A stretch of 24,490 nucleotides of DNA, from positions 1-24,490 of the forward strand of contig CAYTTC010000050.1 of NCBI GenBank assembly GCA_964440525.1. Direction: 5' to 3'. This document shows, piece after piece, positions 7,506 to 15,170 of this stretch; position 1 is the first letter of the stretch, and each line of letters starts with the position of its first letter. The notes beneath the pieces were generated by a model. That model was not told the DNA's origin and made no database searches. It saw nothing but the letters and a program-made list of their open reading frames with translations. The position numbers and the translations under genes are program-made. The stretch comes from DASWJZ01 sp964440525 (lineage in GTDB: Bacteria; Pseudomonadota; Alphaproteobacteria; Rhizobiales; Afifellaceae).

Positions 7506-8100
7506 TTATACGGGATCCCTTGGGTAGGAAGCCTGCTGAGTCTGATTACTAGCGCAAAAAGCCTCGGCTGCCTCCTCTGCGCCCTGCAACTCGTGCGCAG
7601 TAGGTCGCCTCTTGTCGCAGTTAGAAACGAGCCTGCTCTTAAGGGGGGCTTTCATGGACCGGGGAGCGAGACATGCGGTCAGATCCGGAACAGAGCTGGA
7701 ATTGCCAGCACTGTCGGAATCCTGCCCCACGATCTCGATGTTGCCGTACTCTCCGCCATCTGCCCTTCAATGTCGATCGCGCGCTGCCAGATGGATCGAG
7801 GCATCGCGCGGGAAGTCGGAGATTGAAAATCGAATCCGGAGACCTTCTAGCGTCCGTGGAAAAAAGAGGGTTGGGTTTCTCTCGGGAGGGCCCGCGGTCT
7901 TGACTGGATGCACATTCAGGCGGCGCGGCTGTAAAGTGCTGGCTCAAGTTTCTTTTTCGACGCTGAGGCGAGGCTGAGCGGGAGACCGTCATCATCGTCT
8001 GGTGTAGAGCCGGCAGAAAGCGCCGTTGCCATTGAATTCCAGCCCGGAACCCCACAGATTGGCCTTCCCCAACGAACGAAGCCTCGGGATTGTGCGACTT
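7506..8100. other. Divergent intergenic region between minus and plus gene blocks
   Basis: 595 bp separating minus-strand FkbM copy 2 from the plus-strand sugar cassette. It holds the duplicated FkbM leader (about 7506-7610) and one copy of the 51-bp repeat (7714-7764), and should contain divergent promoters, though I could not fix clear -35/-10 pairs. Reading frames here look incidental, apart from the coding-like repeat. Confidence 0.6.
7714..7764 (-). repeat. 51-bp direct repeat, copy 1 (coding remnant?)
   Basis: Matches 13185-13235 at 48 of 51 bases in the same orientation. On the minus strand one frame reads ADGGEYGNIEIVGQDS in both copies, and all three base differences are silent third-position changes in that frame. 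This suggests both derive from a once-translated gene or a shared gene end. In this copy the frame has a stop (TGA) shortly upstream, so it is not an intact gene. I do not recognise the peptide. Confidence 0.7.
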
Positions 8101-8178
8101 ATGCGTTTTGAACCGCTGCCGATTTCAGGGGCGTTCCGTATTGAGATCGAACCGAAGACCGATGAGCGTGGATTTCCT
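8101..8178 (+). pseudogene. Detached N-terminus of the sugar 3,5-epimerase gene
   Basis: From the ATG at 8101 the frame reads MRFEPLPISGAFRIEIEPKT and then DERGF, the standard opening of RfbC-type epimerases. It then leaves the frame of the rest of the protein. Skipping one base near 8176 joins DERGF to LTRTFCAE, restoring the family sequence (DERGF-hydrophobic-x-RTFC). A single-base insertion, real or from sequencing, explains this. Confidence 0.75.
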
Positions 8179-8653
8179 CACACGAACCTTCTGCGCGGAA
8201 ACCTTTCGGGCACAGGGACTGGTGACCGACTTCGTCCAGCGCTCGATCTCCTTCAATCGAAAGCGGGGCACGCTGCGCGGCCTCCACTACCAGGTCGATC
8301 CACATGCCGAGACGAAGCTGGTGCGCTGCACAAGTGGCGCCGCCTTCGACGTCATCGTCGATCTGCGGGAGGGGTCGGCAAGCTACCGGCGTTGGCACGC
8401 AATCGATCTCACCGCCGAGAACCGCACCATCGTCTACACCCCGCCCGGCAGCGCGCACGGCTTCCAGACGCTCGCCGACGACACCGAACTCTACTATGAG
8501 ATCACCCCGGCCTACGCACCGGAGGCCGCGCACGGGGTCCGTTGGGACGATCCCGGTCTGGCGATTGGCTGGCCGCTGCCGAATCCGATCGTCTCAGGCC
8601 GCGACGCAGAGATGCCGACGTTCGAGCAATGCATGCGCGCCGACGATGGTTGA
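8162..8653 (+). CDS. dTDP-4-dehydrorhamnose 3,5-epimerase family protein (RfbC-like), apparent frameshift
   Basis: Cupin-fold sugar-nucleotide 3- or 3,5-epimerase. The frame from the ATG at 8162 gives 163 residues, short of the usual ~180 because the first ~25 residues lie in another frame from 8101. The body is well conserved: GTLRGLHYQ with the catalytic-type His, ETKLVRC, VDLREGSASY, PPGSAHGFQ, the Tyr-rich ELYYEIT, and a terminal VSGRDAEMPTF. No rfbA, rfbB or rfbD homologue is in the window, so the substrate may be another 4-keto sugar; the adjacent NAD-dependent epimerase could be its partner. First gene of the plus-strand cassette, and its stop overlaps the next gene. If the frameshift is real, the protein lacks its first strands and may be inactive or rely on the internal ATG. 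Confidence 0.8.
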   Translation: MSVDFLTRTFCAETFRAQGLVTDFVQRSISFNRKRGTLRGLHYQVDPHAETKLVRCTSGAAFDVIVDLREGSASYRRWHAIDLTAENRTIVYTPPGSAHGFQTLADDTELYYEITPAYAPEAAHGVRWDDPGLAIGWPLPNPIVSGRDAEMPTFEQCMRADDG

Positions 8654-9479
8654 CGGTCCAATGTTCACCATACTCGGCGCGAGCGGGTTCATCGGACACG
8701 CCCTCGCCACCCATTTGTCCGCGTCGGGCCGGAGCTTTTCAGCCGTGACCCGCGCCAACCCGCCACCGCCGGGCGCGCATCTCGGCCATGCGATCTATGC
8801 GATCGGCTTGACGGCGGATTTCCGAAGCCGACCCTTCGATACCGTCGCAGCGCATGTGAGCCGCCTCGCCGAATTTCTCGAGGCCTGCACGTTCGATTCT
8901 TTTCTCTATCTGTCTTCGACGCGCCTCTACCGCGGCGCGGCCGACACGAACGAAGAGAGCGAGCTTCGCATTGCGCCCGCCAATCCCGACCGGCTCTACG
9001 ACGCGACGAAACTCGCTGGCGAGGCGCTATGCCTAGTGATACAGAATCCGGCGATACGCGTTGCCCGCCTTTCAAACGTCTATGGCGCCGGCGATCGCTC
9101 AGCAAACTTCCTGACGCAAGTACTCGAGGAGGCGCGATCATCCCGCTCGGTCATGATCCGCACGAGCCCGTCTTCAGCCAAGGACTATTTGCATGTAGAC
9201 GATGCCTGCTACGCCCTTTGCGAGATCGCAATCAAGGCACGCGAGCGGATCTACAATGTCGCCTCCGGCAGCAACGTGGCGAATTCGGAGATTGCCGCAT
9301 TGGTGGAACGTCACACTGGAGCCAAGGTGCAGTTCGAGCGCAACGCCGCCGAAATCACCTTCCCGAAGATCGACGTGCGGCGCCTGGCATCCGAGATCGC
9401 CTGGCGGCCGCGGTCTCTCTCGCAATCCTTTCCCGACCTCTTGAGCTTCTCCGCAATCGGGTCGAAAGACGACGCATGA
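8646..9479 (+). CDS. NAD-dependent epimerase/dehydratase (extended SDR family)
   Basis: 277-residue sugar-nucleotide-modifying SDR. The Rossmann dinucleotide loop is GASGFIG (11-17). The active-site Ser/Thr region is YLSSTRLY (S90-S91-T92) and the YxxxK pair is YDATK (118-122). NVYGAGD and DYLHVDD are typical of NAD(P)-sugar epimerases, dehydratases and reductases. The start could be the ATG at 8646, overlapping the epimerase stop, or the ATG at 8661 (MFTILGASG); neither has a strong ribosome site, and coupling favours 8646. It overlaps the next gene by ATGA. It probably reduces or epimerises the 4-keto sugar handled by the upstream epimerase-family protein. The exact reaction cannot be read from sequence. 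Confidence 0.87.
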   Translation: MVDGPMFTILGASGFIGHALATHLSASGRSFSAVTRANPPPPGAHLGHAIYAIGLTADFRSRPFDTVAAHVSRLAEFLEACTFDSFLYLSSTRLYRGAADTNEESELRIAPANPDRLYDATKLAGEALCLVIQNPAIRVARLSNVYGAGDRSANFLTQVLEEARSSRSVMIRTSPSSAKDYLHVDDACYALCEIAIKARERIYNVASGSNVANSEIAALVERHTGAKVQFERNAAEITFPKIDVRRLASEIAWRPRSLSQSFPDLLSFSAIGSKDDA

Positions 9480-10246
9480 CGCTGACCACTATCGACGACG
9501 AGGCGGCGGAGGTCACCGTCCGCGACGCGGCCGGCGAGCAGCGCTTCCCGCTCGGCTCCGCCGAGGGCTTCGCGGCGGTGTCACGCGCCTGGCTTCGCGC
9601 CGGCTGGGACGCCAAGCACGTCTACAGCTTCACCTGGATGGGTCGTCCCGTCATCCAGCTGCCCGAGGACATGCTGCGCATCCAGGAAGTGATCTTCACG
9701 GTGAGGCCGGACGTGCTGATCGAGACCGGCGTCGCCCACGGGGGTTCGCTCGTCTTCTACGCTTCGCTGTTCAAGGCCATGGAAAAAGGCCGCGTCATCG
9801 GCATCGACGTAGAGATCCGGCCGCACAATCGCGCGGCGATCGAGGCTCATCCCCTCAGCGACCGTATCGCGTTGATCGAGGGAAGCTCGACGGATGCCGC
9901 GGTCGTCGAGCAGGTTCGCAACCTCGTCGGCCCGGAAGAAACCGTCCTCGTCGTCCTCGATTCCAATCACACCAGGGACCATGTTTTGGGCGAGCTCAAG
10001 GCCTATGGGCCGATCGTGTCGATCGGCTCCTACATCGTGGCGAGTGACGGGGTGATGGAGCAGATTGCCGGCGGTCCGCGCGCGGCGGACGATTGGAGCT
10101 GGAACAATCCGCGCCAGGCCGCTCTGCAATTTGCCCGCGAGGATACGCGTTTTGAGCTTCACGAGCCGGAGTGGCTGTTCAACGAGGGCGCTGTCCGCGA
10201 TCGCGTGACCTATTGGCCCGACGCATTCCTGCGCCGAGTAGGTTGA
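9476..10246 (+). CDS. Cephalosporin hydroxylase / CmcI-family protein
   Basis: 256-residue member of the CmcI/rhamnosyl O-methyltransferase family (PF04989 type), which has a SAM-methyltransferase Rossmann fold. VLIETGVAHGGS (80-91) is motif I, IGIDVEIR (109-116) carries the acidic residue for SAM ribose, and VVLDSNHTRDHV (159-170) is the family's metal- or substrate-site segment. Despite the name, relatives in polysaccharide loci are best viewed as sugar-modifying methyltransferases. The start is fixed by the ATGA overlap with the upstream SDR gene at 9476-9479. Seven bases separate its stop from the next gene, so the cassette is one operon. Confidence 0.85.
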   Translation: MTLTTIDDEAAEVTVRDAAGEQRFPLGSAEGFAAVSRAWLRAGWDAKHVYSFTWMGRPVIQLPEDMLRIQEVIFTVRPDVLIETGVAHGGSLVFYASLFKAMEKGRVIGIDVEIRPHNRAAIEAHPLSDRIALIEGSSTDAAVVEQVRNLVGPEETVLVVLDSNHTRDHVLGELKAYGPIVSIGSYIVASDGVMEQIAGGPRAADDWSWNNPRQAALQFAREDTRFELHEPEWLFNEGAVRDRVTYWPDAFLRRVG

Positions 10247-10253
10247 GGGCGCG

Positions 10254-11363
10254 ATGCCGAGCGCCATCTCGATCGACGATTACGCCGAAAGCATGTTCCG
10301 CTTCGAGCGTCTGCATCCGAAGTGGATCGAGTCCTGCGCCGGCTATCTGCGACACGTTTTCGGACCGGCGATCGAGGGAAAGGTCTTCCTGGACTACGCG
10401 TTCGGACGCGGCAACTGGTCCCTCGCGGCGTTGAAGGCCGGCGCCGGCAGCGTGATTGCCGTGGATGCGGCGGAGTCCAATGTTCGCCGCTTCTCGGATC
10501 ACTGCCGCAACGAGGGCGTCAGCGCGGTCAAGGTCATCCACGGCAACATCGTCGAAACGCCGATCACGGCCGGCGTCGATATTCTTTGGGTGTACGGCAT
10601 TTTGCCCAATATTGCCGACCCGGACTTGTTTCTTGATAGACTCGCGGCGCTCCGCCGCGACGACGACGCGCTGGCGCTTCTCTACGCCTATGACAGCGGC
10701 AGCTTTCGCGAGACCGTCGTCTCCGCCGCGCGACGCGCCTGGATCTATCCGAGCGAGCAAGCGTTCGTCGAAGACTCGATGTTGTTCACGCCTGCCGCGC
10801 GCACGAGAGCCCGCGACGACCTCTGCGCACCCTTGGTTGAATGGTACTCGGCAAGCGAACTTTCCGCGCTCGCCGCGCAGCAGGGCCTATTGCCGCAACG
10901 GCAATGCAGGAGCTTTGCAGACTGGTTGGGAACGAAACCCAGCGTTGAGTTCGCCCCGCACCATCTTTTGTGCGGATTTCGGGGAGAGCGGCTCCGGTCG
11001 TTGAAAGAGAAGAGACGCCCGGGGGCCGCGGACTTCCCAATCCTCGCGTCGTTGGCGGAGGCAGTGATCGCCGCGGCCTCGCCCGGGCAAAAACGAAAGC
11101 TCGCACTCGGCCTTTTCAACACGCACTTCTCTGCGCTTCGTGAGAGGACGGGCGCCAGCGCTGCAGTTGTCGAGGATTTCCTGTTCCTCATGCACGCAGC
11201 CCTGCGATTGGGGCTCGTGTCGGCGCAAATTCCAGCTGACGCGCGACTTTTCTATGAGGCAAGCGAGGCCGCGACACGCGATGCCCTGCGTGCCTTGCCT
11301 GTGAAATTGCTCGAAACCTCACCGCTCGCGCAGTATCTCGCTACGCACATTGTACGCTTCTGA
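10254..11363 (+). CDS. Class I SAM-dependent methyltransferase
   Basis: 369-residue protein with an N-terminal methyltransferase domain. FLDYAFGRGNWS (45-56) is an unusual but recognisable SAM motif I, followed by VIAVDAAESNV with the acidic residue at the end of strand 2, and ILWVYGILPNIADPDLF as the post-motif loop. The C-terminal ~130 residues (from about LRSLKEKR) are helical and unrecognised, and could bind the acceptor. The ATG at 10254 follows TTGAGGG by a few bases. The gene is seven bases behind the CmcI-family gene and 78 bp before the carbamoyltransferase, so it is likely in the same operon. Inferred job: methylating the same sugar; the target is unknown. Confidence 0.8.
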   Translation: MPSAISIDDYAESMFRFERLHPKWIESCAGYLRHVFGPAIEGKVFLDYAFGRGNWSLAALKAGAGSVIAVDAAESNVRRFSDHCRNEGVSAVKVIHGNIVETPITAGVDILWVYGILPNIADPDLFLDRLAALRRDDDALALLYAYDSGSFRETVVSAARRAWIYPSEQAFVEDSMLFTPAARTRARDDLCAPLVEWYSASELSALAAQQGLLPQRQCRSFADWLGTKPSVEFAPHHLLCGFRGERLRSLKEKRRPGAADFPILASLAEAVIAAASPGQKRKLALGLFNTHFSALRERTGASAAVVEDFLFLMHAALRLGLVSAQIPADARLFYEASEAATRDALRALPVKLLETSPLAQYLATHIVRF

Positions 11364-11441
11364 GCCACGTTTGAACCTTGCCGTGGATGGTGTAAGCACC
11401 TGCTCTGTCCACCGAGCAGCCCAACCGAAGTCCGACCACCT

Positions 11442-13022
11442 GTGATCATTCTTGGGCTGCACCGAGACCCCTGGCACAATTCCGGCGCCGCCATCATCCG
11501 GGACGATGGCCACGGGTCCCATCTGGTGACCGCGTGCGAAGAGCGCTTCGACCGGGTCAAGGACTCTCGCGCCTTCCCGCAGCGTGCCGTCGACGCGTGC
11601 ATGGCCGACGCCGATGTTCGCTCCTTGGACGAGATCGACCTCTTCGTGCTCGACTACATCCGCGTGCCGGACTGGCGTCGCGACGAATTCAAGCAGCCGG
11701 CCGCGCGTGATACGTTTCTGGAGCGGGTGCCGCCTGAAAAAATCCACGTCATCAACCATCACCTCGCGCATGCTTGCGCGACCTTCTTTTCCTCCACCTT
11801 TGAGGATGCTGCGGTACTCGTCGTTGACGGGCGGGGCTCGGACAACGAGACGCAGACCGTTTTCGATGCCGAGGGAACGGCAATCCGGCGCCTCGAGCAC
11901 ACCGATCGGATCGGCATCGGCCTCCTCTACGCGGTGGTCACCCAGGCGATCGGCTTCGGCCTGCTGCAGGAAGGAAAGACCATGGGTCTCGCGCCTTACG
12001 GCGAAAGCACCAAGGGCGGCTTCCTTGAATTCTCCGGGTCGTATGATGGCGTCGTCACCGACTATTCCAGCCACTGCATCGAGGGCAGCTACGATCTGCG
12101 AAATCCGCTGAAACTCGATAGCTTCGAGGCGAAGGCGCGCGCCGCTTTCGAGGTGCAGCAGGAGTGCGAACGGGCCATGCTGCACCTTGCATCGCATGCG
12201 CGGAACCTGACTGGAAAGAGTCGCCTCTGCCTTTCGGGTGGCGTGGCGCTCAATTCCGTAGCCAACAACGTCGTTCTGCTGAGCGGTCTATTCGACGAAA
12301 TTTTCATTAACCCGGCCGCCTCGGACACCGGCATTCCTCTCGGGGCGGCGCTCTACGGCTACCACGTCGTCGCCGACCGCCCACGGCTTCCGACCGTGCT
12401 CTCACCCTACATCGGCCCGCTCTATGGCAAGGGTGACATTGCGGCCGCCGCGGCTCTTGCCGGGGACACTTGTCGGATAGAGCACGAAAACGCTCTCGAA
12501 AAGACGGCCGATCTTCTTGCGGCCAACCGGATTGTCGGCCATTTCCACGGCCGCTCGGAAATGGGGCCGCGCGCGCTCGGCAATCGCAGCATCCTGATGA
12601 GTCCAGCTAAGGCCGAAAACAAGGACGTGCTGAATTCCCGCGTCAAGCACCGGGAGGCGTTCCGGCCCTTTGCGCCAGCCTGCCTGGAAGAGCGAGCGGC
12701 GGAATTCTTCGAGGTAGACCGGCCTAGCCCCTACATGCTGTTGGTGCCGCATGTGCGGGCGGATAAGCGGGCGGCGATCCCCGCCGTTACGCATGTCGAC
12801 GGGACCGCCCGCCTGCAAACCGTGAGCAATGCCGATAATCCACGTTTCCGCTGCCTGATCGAGCTCTTCGCCGAACGCACGGGTGTCCCCGTCCTGCTGA
12901 ACACGTCCTTCAACGACAATGGCGAGCCCATCGTCGAGACGCCTACCGACGCGGTCCGCTGTTTCCTGAAAGTCGATATGGATGCGCTGCTGCTTGAGGA
13001 CGTGCTGCTGATCAAGGTGTAG
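11442..13022 (+). CDS. Carbamoyltransferase, NodU/CmcH family
   Basis: 526-residue carbamoyltransferase that would move a carbamoyl group from carbamoyl phosphate to a hydroxyl, probably on a sugar. The N-terminal Kae1-like domain shows HHLAHA (106-111, metal-binding His), VDGRGSDNET (128-137), GKTMGLAPYG (178-187) and the nucleotide-binding LCLSGGVALN (262-271). The C-terminal YrdC-like domain carries HGRSEMGPRALGNRSIL (369-385), KHREAFRPFAPA and NTSFNDNGEPIV. Length is normal for the compact CmcH/NodU type. The start is GTG at 11442, giving the expected MIILGLH opening. NodU carbamoylates Nod factors and CmcH cephems; here the neighbours point to a surface sugar. Last gene of the plus-strand cassette. 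Confidence 0.93.
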   Translation: MIILGLHRDPWHNSGAAIIRDDGHGSHLVTACEERFDRVKDSRAFPQRAVDACMADADVRSLDEIDLFVLDYIRVPDWRRDEFKQPAARDTFLERVPPEKIHVINHHLAHACATFFSSTFEDAAVLVVDGRGSDNETQTVFDAEGTAIRRLEHTDRIGIGLLYAVVTQAIGFGLLQEGKTMGLAPYGESTKGGFLEFSGSYDGVVTDYSSHCIEGSYDLRNPLKLDSFEAKARAAFEVQQECERAMLHLASHARNLTGKSRLCLSGGVALNSVANNVVLLSGLFDEIFINPAASDTGIPLGAALYGYHVVADRPRLPTVLSPYIGPLYGKGDIAAAAALAGDTCRIEHENALEKTADLLAANRIVGHFHGRSEMGPRALGNRSILMSPAKAENKDVLNSRVKHREAFRPFAPACLEERAAEFFEVDRPSPYMLLVPHVRADKRAAIPAVTHVDGTARLQTVSNADNPRFRCLIELFAERTGVPVLLNTSFNDNGEPIVETPTDAVRCFLKVDMDALLLEDVLLIKV

Positions 13023-13159
13023 CTGCCATATGGGCACAACGATTCGATCCTGTCCCCATTGCCGTCTCGGCCGCGGCGCACTTTTGCCCGGCGGTTGCAT
13101 TGGCTCAAATTACCCGAACCAATTTGAATCGCCGGGCATACTAAAGCGAGCTGGGACGA

Positions 13160-13319
13160 TACTAGCACACAGTAATTGTTCCGTTCGGAATCCTGCCCCA
13201 CGATCTCAATGTTGCCGTACTCACCGCCATCGGCCGCCCCGGAATGCGCCGCGAAAGCAAGGCGTCCATTCACTAGCGACAGGGGCTTCGCCAACGGACC
13301 CGCGACGCCCGGAAACGCA
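13160..13319 (-). pseudogene. Possible gene remnant containing repeat copy 2
   Basis: On the minus strand, after a TGA near 13320, the frame reads FPGVAGPLAKPLSLVNGRLA, then AAHSGAADGGEYGNIEIVGQ and DSERNN, with GC-rich third positions like the surrounding genes. No credible start or ribosome site precedes it, and the frame then runs on antisense into the carbamoyltransferase. The silent differences from the copy at 7714-7764 support a coding past. Function unknown. Confidence 0.3.
13185..13235 (-). repeat. 51-bp direct repeat, copy 2
   Basis: Same orientation and 48 of 51 bases identical to 7714-7764. Together the copies bracket the plus-strand cassette 8101-13022. The shared frame on the minus strand reads ADGGEYGNIEIVGQDS. 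Confidence 0.7.
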
Positions 13320-13411
13320 TCTCAAAAAGGAATTCTGTTTGAAGAGTTTGTATTGGCAGTCATGCCATTTCTCGCACCGCCCGAAGCGCCTGGATAGCGC
13401 GCCCTGCCTAA

Positions 13412-14170
13412 TCAAAACGGCTCGCGCTGCCATGCTGCAAGGCCGGGCGTGAACCACGAGCAATACGGCAGGTTGATCAGATTGCCACCGTACGCAGAAA
13501 CCACGGTCTTCAGGAAGCCGTTTACACGCTTGTCTTCCGCGCCCTCGGCGATCTCGTAGGTGTTGTCGAAAAGCACAAGGCCCCGCCGCGCGAGCTTCGG
13601 AAGCACGAGCTCGAATTCACGTCGAACGAGATCGAGCGTATGGCCGCCGTCCAGGAACGCCACGGAGACAGTGTCGATGGTCGCAAGCAGCCTGGGCAGC
13701 ACCGCCTGTGTGTCGCCCTCGTGAAGCACGATCCGATCCGCAAGACTCGCACGCTCGAAATGCGCGCGCGCGCGGGCTGCGTTCTGTCGGTCAATCTCGA
13801 TCGTATGCACCAGGCCTTCGACCTTCGCGTCCCGCATCGCGCACGCGAGCACGATCGTGGAGCAGCCCCAGTTCGTGCCCGTCTCCAGTACAACTGCCGG
13901 CTTGCCAGGCTCGAGCGCACAGGCAGTCAGGTAGTAGAGCGCCCCCCAGCCCGGATAGCCGATCGAAGCACCGGTGCGCGTGCGGGCGGTCTCGATGTCG
14001 CCAACGCCTTCCTCCAGCTCGGCGAGAATCGGATGGGGAAGGCGCGCGCGATCGTAGTCGAACCAGCGATAAAAGAGGGGTGGCTTCAAATGTTCGCTGC
14101 ATTCAAAGGGAGGCTTGGCGAGCAGCACCTTAGCGGTGCTTGACACAAACACAAGCGCACGCGCTTGCAT
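13412..14170 (-). CDS. Class I SAM methyltransferase (Methyltransf_24 / CmcI-like)
   Basis: 252-residue methyltransferase-fold protein. VLETGTNWGCST (94-105) is SAM motif I, IEIDRQN (124-130) supplies the acidic residue after strand 2, and AFLDGGHT (171-178) is the Methyltransf_24 D-G-x-H motif that in relatives sits at the metal or substrate site. I chose the ATG at 14168-14170 (MQARALVF, preceded by GGGGAA). The open frame extends 65 codons further upstream, but that part crosses a terminator-like hairpin and is low-complexity and unlike any domain. The gene lies convergent to the carbamoyltransferase and downstream of the beta-helix gene. A glycan-modifying role is inferred from location only. 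Confidence 0.82.
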   Translation of the reverse strand: MQARALVFVSSTAKVLLAKPPFECSEHLKPPLFYRWFDYDRARLPHPILAELEEGVGDIETARTRTGASIGYPGWGALYYLTACALEPGKPAVVLETGTNWGCSTIVLACAMRDAKVEGLVHTIEIDRQNAARARAHFERASLADRIVLHEGDTQAVLPRLLATIDTVSVAFLDGGHTLDLVRREFELVLPKLARRGLVLFDNTYEIAEGAEDKRVNGFLKTVVSAYGGNLINLPYCSWFTPGLAAWQREPF

Positions 14171-14176
14171 GTCATT

Positions 14177-14215
14177 CCCCAAAGCCAAACCGCCAGCCCA
14201 ATGCGGACTGGCGGT
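14177..14215 (-). terminator. Putative terminator after the beta-helix gene
   Basis: On the minus strand ACCGCCAG (14208-14215) pairs with CTGGCGGT (14189-14196) around an 11-base loop, followed by TTGGCTTTG. The stem is perfect but the T-tract is weak. It falls 55 bp past the stop of the beta-helix gene and just before the next gene's start. Confidence 0.55.
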
Positions 14216-14270
14216 CGGTCGTGTCTGGTTTTGGGGCGCGCGCGGCGGCCAGACTGCCGTGGCGTCCGGA

Positions 14271-15170
14271 CTACTGTATCGTGATCGAACCATTCGGGGC
14301 GCCGGGTGTAGTATTCCCGGCACTTTTGTTGTTGTTGGCGGAGGCGATCGTCGCACCTGCGACAAGGCTCAGGCCCGTGGAGTTGTTGTAGATTCCGTTG
14401 TTGGAGAGCCGGATTGTCGATCCGCTGACATCTGCACTGACGGCAGTGACATTATTCGACAGAATGGAATTCTCGACGTTGATCCTGCCAGTTCCCACCG
14501 TTGTAGCGACGCCCGCTGTCGACGTCTGGTAAATCACCGACGCGTCGATTGTGGCCGTCGCCGCGCTGCTGGCAACGTCGACGCCGCGCGCCATGGCGGA
14601 AAGGCTGACATTGTGGAGGCTGGCGACGGCGGTGCCGGCGCCCAACATGCGCACCCCGTTCAGCACGTTCGAAATATAGCTGTTCTTGATCAGGACCGAC
14701 GCCGTCGCGGCATTTTCAATACTCACGCCGTTGCCGGTGAAATTGTTGATGGTGATCTGATCGATCGTTACGAACCTGGCCTGAAGGATGCGGATGCCGT
14801 TCAATGCCGATACAGATCCGACGATCGAAATGTTACGCAGAATTACCCTGTCGTTCACACCGGCATTAATGGTGATGCCATTCGTGCCGCCCACAAGTAT
14901 GCCGGCTAGGGTCCCGTCGCCGCTGATGGTGATCGACTTGGTGATCGTGACGCCGCCGAAGCCGCCCGGATCGAGCACGCTGATCTCGCCGCCGGCGGCG
15001 GTCTTGGAGATGGCTCCCGCAAAGGTCTTGCAGGGAGCCGTGCGGCTGCAGGGATTGGCATCATCGCCGACGCCCGAGACCCAGGTCCGTGTCGCCTGCG
15101 CCTGCGCAACGCCGACGGTCAGGCCTGCGATCGCGATGACGTAGAGCACGCCCAAAACAATCTTCCTCAT
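14271..15170 (-). CDS. Secreted right-handed parallel beta-helix protein
   Basis: 299-residue exported protein. Residues 1-25 form a signal peptide (MRKIVLGVLYVIAIAGLTVG, cleavage near VAQAQA). The mature part opens with TRTWVSGVGDDANPCSRTAP, whose two Cys (with CKTF) are a hallmark of a family common in proteobacteria. Then come repeated strands rich in V/I/N/S/T (for example ITISGDG, ITINAGV, VILRNISIVG, VSIENAA), giving about eight coils. No catalytic motif of pectate lyases is evident. The start is well supported by GGAG nine bases before the ATG. It is probably an extracellular or surface protein that binds or trims a polysaccharide, or is itself glycosylated; none of these can be decided here. 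Confidence 0.85.
   Translation of the reverse strand: MRKIVLGVLYVIAIAGLTVGVAQAQATRTWVSGVGDDANPCSRTAPCKTFAGAISKTAAGGEISVLDPGGFGGVTITKSITISGDGTLAGILVGGTNGITINAGVNDRVILRNISIVGSVSALNGIRILQARFVTIDQITINNFTGNGVSIENAATASVLIKNSYISNVLNGVRMLGAGTAVASLHNVSLSAMARGVDVASSAATATIDASVIYQTSTAGVATTVGTGRINVENSILSNNVTAVSADVSGSTIRLSNNGIYNNSTGLSLVAGATIASANNNKSAGNTTPGAPNGSITIQ

Larger units (their letters stand above)
13023..13411. other. Convergent intergenic region after the sugar cassette
   Basis: 389 bp between the plus-strand carbamoyltransferase and a minus-strand methyltransferase. It contains the second copy of the 51-bp repeat and a short minus-strand coding-like stretch. No clear terminator was found for either convergent gene. 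Confidence 0.6.

Noticed and set aside
7639..8055. Minus-strand 138-codon frame in the divergent intergenic region
   Set aside because: Low-quality composition, no motif, and the recognisable repeat peptide lies in a different frame.
7714..13235. Composite transposon or integron as the explanation for the bracketed cassette
   Set aside because: No transposase, integrase, terminal inverted repeats or target-site duplications were seen; only the direct repeats remain as evidence.
12731..13294. A 187-codon minus-strand gene overlapping the carbamoyltransferase
   Set aside because: Most of it is antisense to a strongly conserved gene; only the part beyond 13022 may be a remnant, listed separately.
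14171..14365. Longer N-terminus for the Methyltransf_24-type protein
   Set aside because: The extra 65 codons cross a terminator-like hairpin and overlap the 3' end of the beta-helix gene.
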